Below, piece by piece: positions 62,316 through 64,000 of a stretch of DNA of 64,000 nucleotides. Location of the stretch: the NCBI RefSeq assembly GCF_003261575.2, contig NZ_CP036175.1, positions 1,860,001 to 1,924,000 on the forward strand, in the 5' to 3' direction. The notes under the pieces were generated by a model, which saw only the letters and a list, made by a program, of their open reading frames with translations, was not told the origin of the DNA and did no database searches. The position numbers were made by a program, and so were the translations under genes. The number at the start of each line of letters is the position of its first letter. Within the stretch, counting starts at the first letter, position 1. Source of the DNA: Klebsiella huaxiensis (lineage in GTDB: Bacteria > Pseudomonadota > Gammaproteobacteria > Enterobacterales > Enterobacteriaceae).

Positions 62316-64000
62316 ATGTACGAGTTTGATCTGGTGTTGCTGCTGCTTCAGCAGATGTGCGTATTTTTGGTCATTGCATGGCTGATGAGCAAAACGCGGT
62401 TGTTCATTCCTTTAATGCAGGTCACCGTCCGTCTACCGCACAAGCTGCTGTGTTACGTCACTTTTTCTATTTTCTGTATCCTCGGAACCTATTTCGGCCT
62501 GCATATCGAAGACTCGATCGCCAATACGCGCGCTATCGGTGCGGTGATGGGCGGCCTGCTGGGCGGCCCGGTAGTCGGCGGTCTGGTGGGGCTAACAGGC
62601 GGGCTGCATCGCTACTCAATGGGCGGCATGACGGCATTAAGCTGTATGGTGTCCACCATTGTTGAAGGGCTGCTCGGCGGTCTGGTACACAGCATTCTGG
62701 TGAAACGTGGGCGACCGGATAAAGTCTTCAGCCCGCTGACCGCTGGCGCTATCACCTTCGTTGCCGAAATGGTGCAGATGCTGATTATCCTGCTGATCGC
62801 TCGTCCGTTTCAGGATGCCCTGCATCTGGTGCAGAGCATCGCCGCGCCGATGATGGTCACCAATACCGTTGGCGCGGCGCTGTTTATGCGCATCCTGCTG
62901 GATAAGCGGGCGATGTTTGAGAAATACACCTCTGCGTTCTCGGCTACGGCGCTGAAGGTTGCCGCCTCAACGGAAGGGATCCTGCGCCAGGGATTTAACG
63001 AAGAGAACAGCATGAAGGTGGCGCAGGTGCTTATTCAGGAGCTGGATATCGGCGCGGTGGCCATCACCGATCGCGACAAGCTGCTGGCGTTTACCGGGAT
63101 CGGCGACGATCACCATCTGCCCGGCAAGCCGATCTCTTCCCTGTATACCCAGAAGGCGATTGATACCGGCGAAGTGGTCTATGCCGATGGCAATGAAGTG
63201 CCTTATCGCTGCTCGATTCATCCTCACTGTAAGTTGGGATCCACGCTGGTTATTCCGCTGCGCGGTGAGAATCAGCGGATCATCGGCACCATTAAACTGT
63301 ATGAAGCGAAAAACCGGTTATTTAGCTCCATCAACCGCACGCTGGGGGAGGGGATTGCGCAGTTGCTGTCAGCGCAGATTCTGGCCGGTCAGTATGAGCG
63401 GCAAAAGGCGCTGCTGACCCAATCGGAGATTAAGCTGCTGCACGCTCAGGTGAACCCACACTTCCTGTTTAACGCGCTGAATACGCTAAAGGCGGTAATT
63501 CGCCGTGACAGCGATCAGGCCGGACAGCTGGTGCAATATCTGTCGACTTTTTTCCGTAAAAACCTGAAACGGCCAGCGGAAATCGTCACCCTGGCAGATG
63601 AAATTGAACATGTGAACGCCTATTTGCAGATTGAGAAAGCGCGTTTTCAGGCCAATTTACAGATTCAAATGCTGGTGCCCGAGGCGCTGGCGCAGCATCA
63701 TCTTCCGGCCTTTACCCTGCAACCGATAGTCGAAAATGCGATTAAACACGGCACTTCGCAGCACCTTGGCGTCGGCGAAATCACCATTCGCGCGAGCCAA
63801 TATGAGCGCTGGTTGCAGCTGGATATTGAAGATAACGCCGGGCTTTACCAGGATAAACCCAGCGCTAGCGGGCTGGGAATGAACCTGGTTGACCGACGAC
63901 TGCGGGCGCGCTTCGGTGCCGACTGCGGAATAACCGTCACCTGCGAACCGGAGTGTTTTACCCGCGTTACGCTGCGACTGCCTCTGGAGGAGAACGCATG
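62316..64000 (+). CDS. btsS: Sensor histidine kinase BtsS (YehU), stop codon cut by window edge
   Basis: This 561-residue LytS-type kinase senses extracellular pyruvate in E. coli. It has an N-terminal membrane domain (LGGPVVGGLVGLTGGLHRYS), a GAF domain, and a His_kinase domain with LHAQVNPHFLFNALNT and the ATP lid region NAIKHGTSQHLG. The last codon GCA ends at 63998 and TG follows, so the stop is very likely TGA with its final base outside. ATG at 63998 would start the partner regulator btsR by ATGA overlap. Confidence 0.95.
   Translation, partial: MYEFDLVLLLLQQMCVFLVIAWLMSKTRLFIPLMQVTVRLPHKLLCYVTFSIFCILGTYFGLHIEDSIANTRAIGAVMGGLLGGPVVGGLVGLTGGLHRYSMGGMTALSCMVSTIVEGLLGGLVHSILVKRGRPDKVFSPLTAGAITFVAEMVQMLIILLIARPFQDALHLVQSIAAPMMVTNTVGAALFMRILLDKRAMFEKYTSAFSATALKVAASTEGILRQGFNEENSMKVAQVLIQELDIGAVAITDRDKLLAFTGIGDDHHLPGKPISSLYTQKAIDTGEVVYADGNEVPYRCSIHPHCKLGSTLVIPLRGENQRIIGTIKLYEAKNRLFSSINRTLGEGIAQLLSAQILAGQYERQKALLTQSEIKLLHAQVNPHFLFNALNTLKAVIRRDSDQAGQLVQYLSTFFRKNLKRPAEIVTLADEIEHVNAYLQIEKARFQANLQIQMLVPEALAQHHLPAFTLQPIVENAIKHGTSQHLGVGEITIRASQYERWLQLDIEDNAGLYQDKPSASGLGMNLVDRRLRARFGADCGITVTCEPECFTRVTLRLPLEENA

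Overview
The window looks like chromosome of an enterobacterium of the Klebsiella/Raoultella group. Most genes keep an Escherichia/Klebsiella order and near-identical lengths (psuK-psuG-psuT, yeiI-nfo-yeiH-yeiE-lysP-cirA-yeiG-folE-yeiB-galS-mglBAC-sanA-cdd-yohKJ, dusC, mdtQ, yohD-yohC-pbpG, dld-bglX-osmF-yehYXW, mlrA-btsS). The mhb 3-hydroxybenzoate/gentisate cluster, a complete bglGFB operon, an ERIC element and many Klebsiella-style REP repeats (GTAGCCCGGACAGGCGC...) point the same way. The species cannot be fixed from this sequence alone. No rRNA, tRNA, CRISPR array or transposase was seen.

Layout. 1-11382: a tightly packed run on the + strand with almost no intergenic space. It holds the end of a FecB/BtuF-type binding protein, its FecCD-type permease and ATPase, a periplasmic pseudoazurin, a complete cytochrome bc1 complex (Rieske protein, cytochrome b, cytochrome c1), and the cytochrome c maturation genes ccmABCDEFGH, with ccmH shortened at its 3' end. 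E. coli has no bc1 complex and its ccm genes follow nap; here bc1 sits where nap would be. This is the most unusual part of the window: an apparent quinol - bc1 - pseudoazurin electron branch whose terminal enzyme must lie outside the window, together with the genes that mature cytochrome c1. 11383-14961: pseudouridine catabolism (kinase, glycosidase, transporter). 14962-20768: yeiI, nfo, yeiH, yeiE and the lysine permease lysP. 20769-23633: Fur-controlled cirA, then a hok/sok type I toxin-antitoxin locus on the - strand whose toxin gene is interrupted by an ERIC element.

23634-31858: yeiG, folE, yeiB, galS and the mglBAC galactose uptake operon with gal operators and CRP sites. 31859-34956: sanA, cdd (with a CRP/CytR/CRP composite control region) and yohKJ. 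35078-41110: the mhb cluster (LysR regulator divergent from transporter, gentisate dioxygenase, fumarylpyruvate hydrolase, maleylpyruvate isomerase, 3-hydroxybenzoate 6-monooxygenase), which converts 3-hydroxybenzoate to pyruvate and fumarate. 41264-46734: dusC, then bglG-bglF-bglB with two antiterminator/terminator switches for aryl-beta-glucosides. 46740-52661: a methyltransferase, mdtQ, a tandem 126-127 bp REP array, yohD, yohC, pbpG and a GNAT acetyltransferase.

52756-64000: dld, bglX, the osmF-yehYXW osmoprotectant-type ABC transporter, the small membrane protein gene yohO (antisense to the end of yehW), mlrA and the sensor kinase gene btsS, which runs to the right edge and lacks only the last base of its stop codon. 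The rest of the window is ordinary enterobacterial backbone. The points worth a second look are the bc1/pseudoazurin/ccm operon, the broken hok/sok locus, the truncated ccmH and the tandem REP array.
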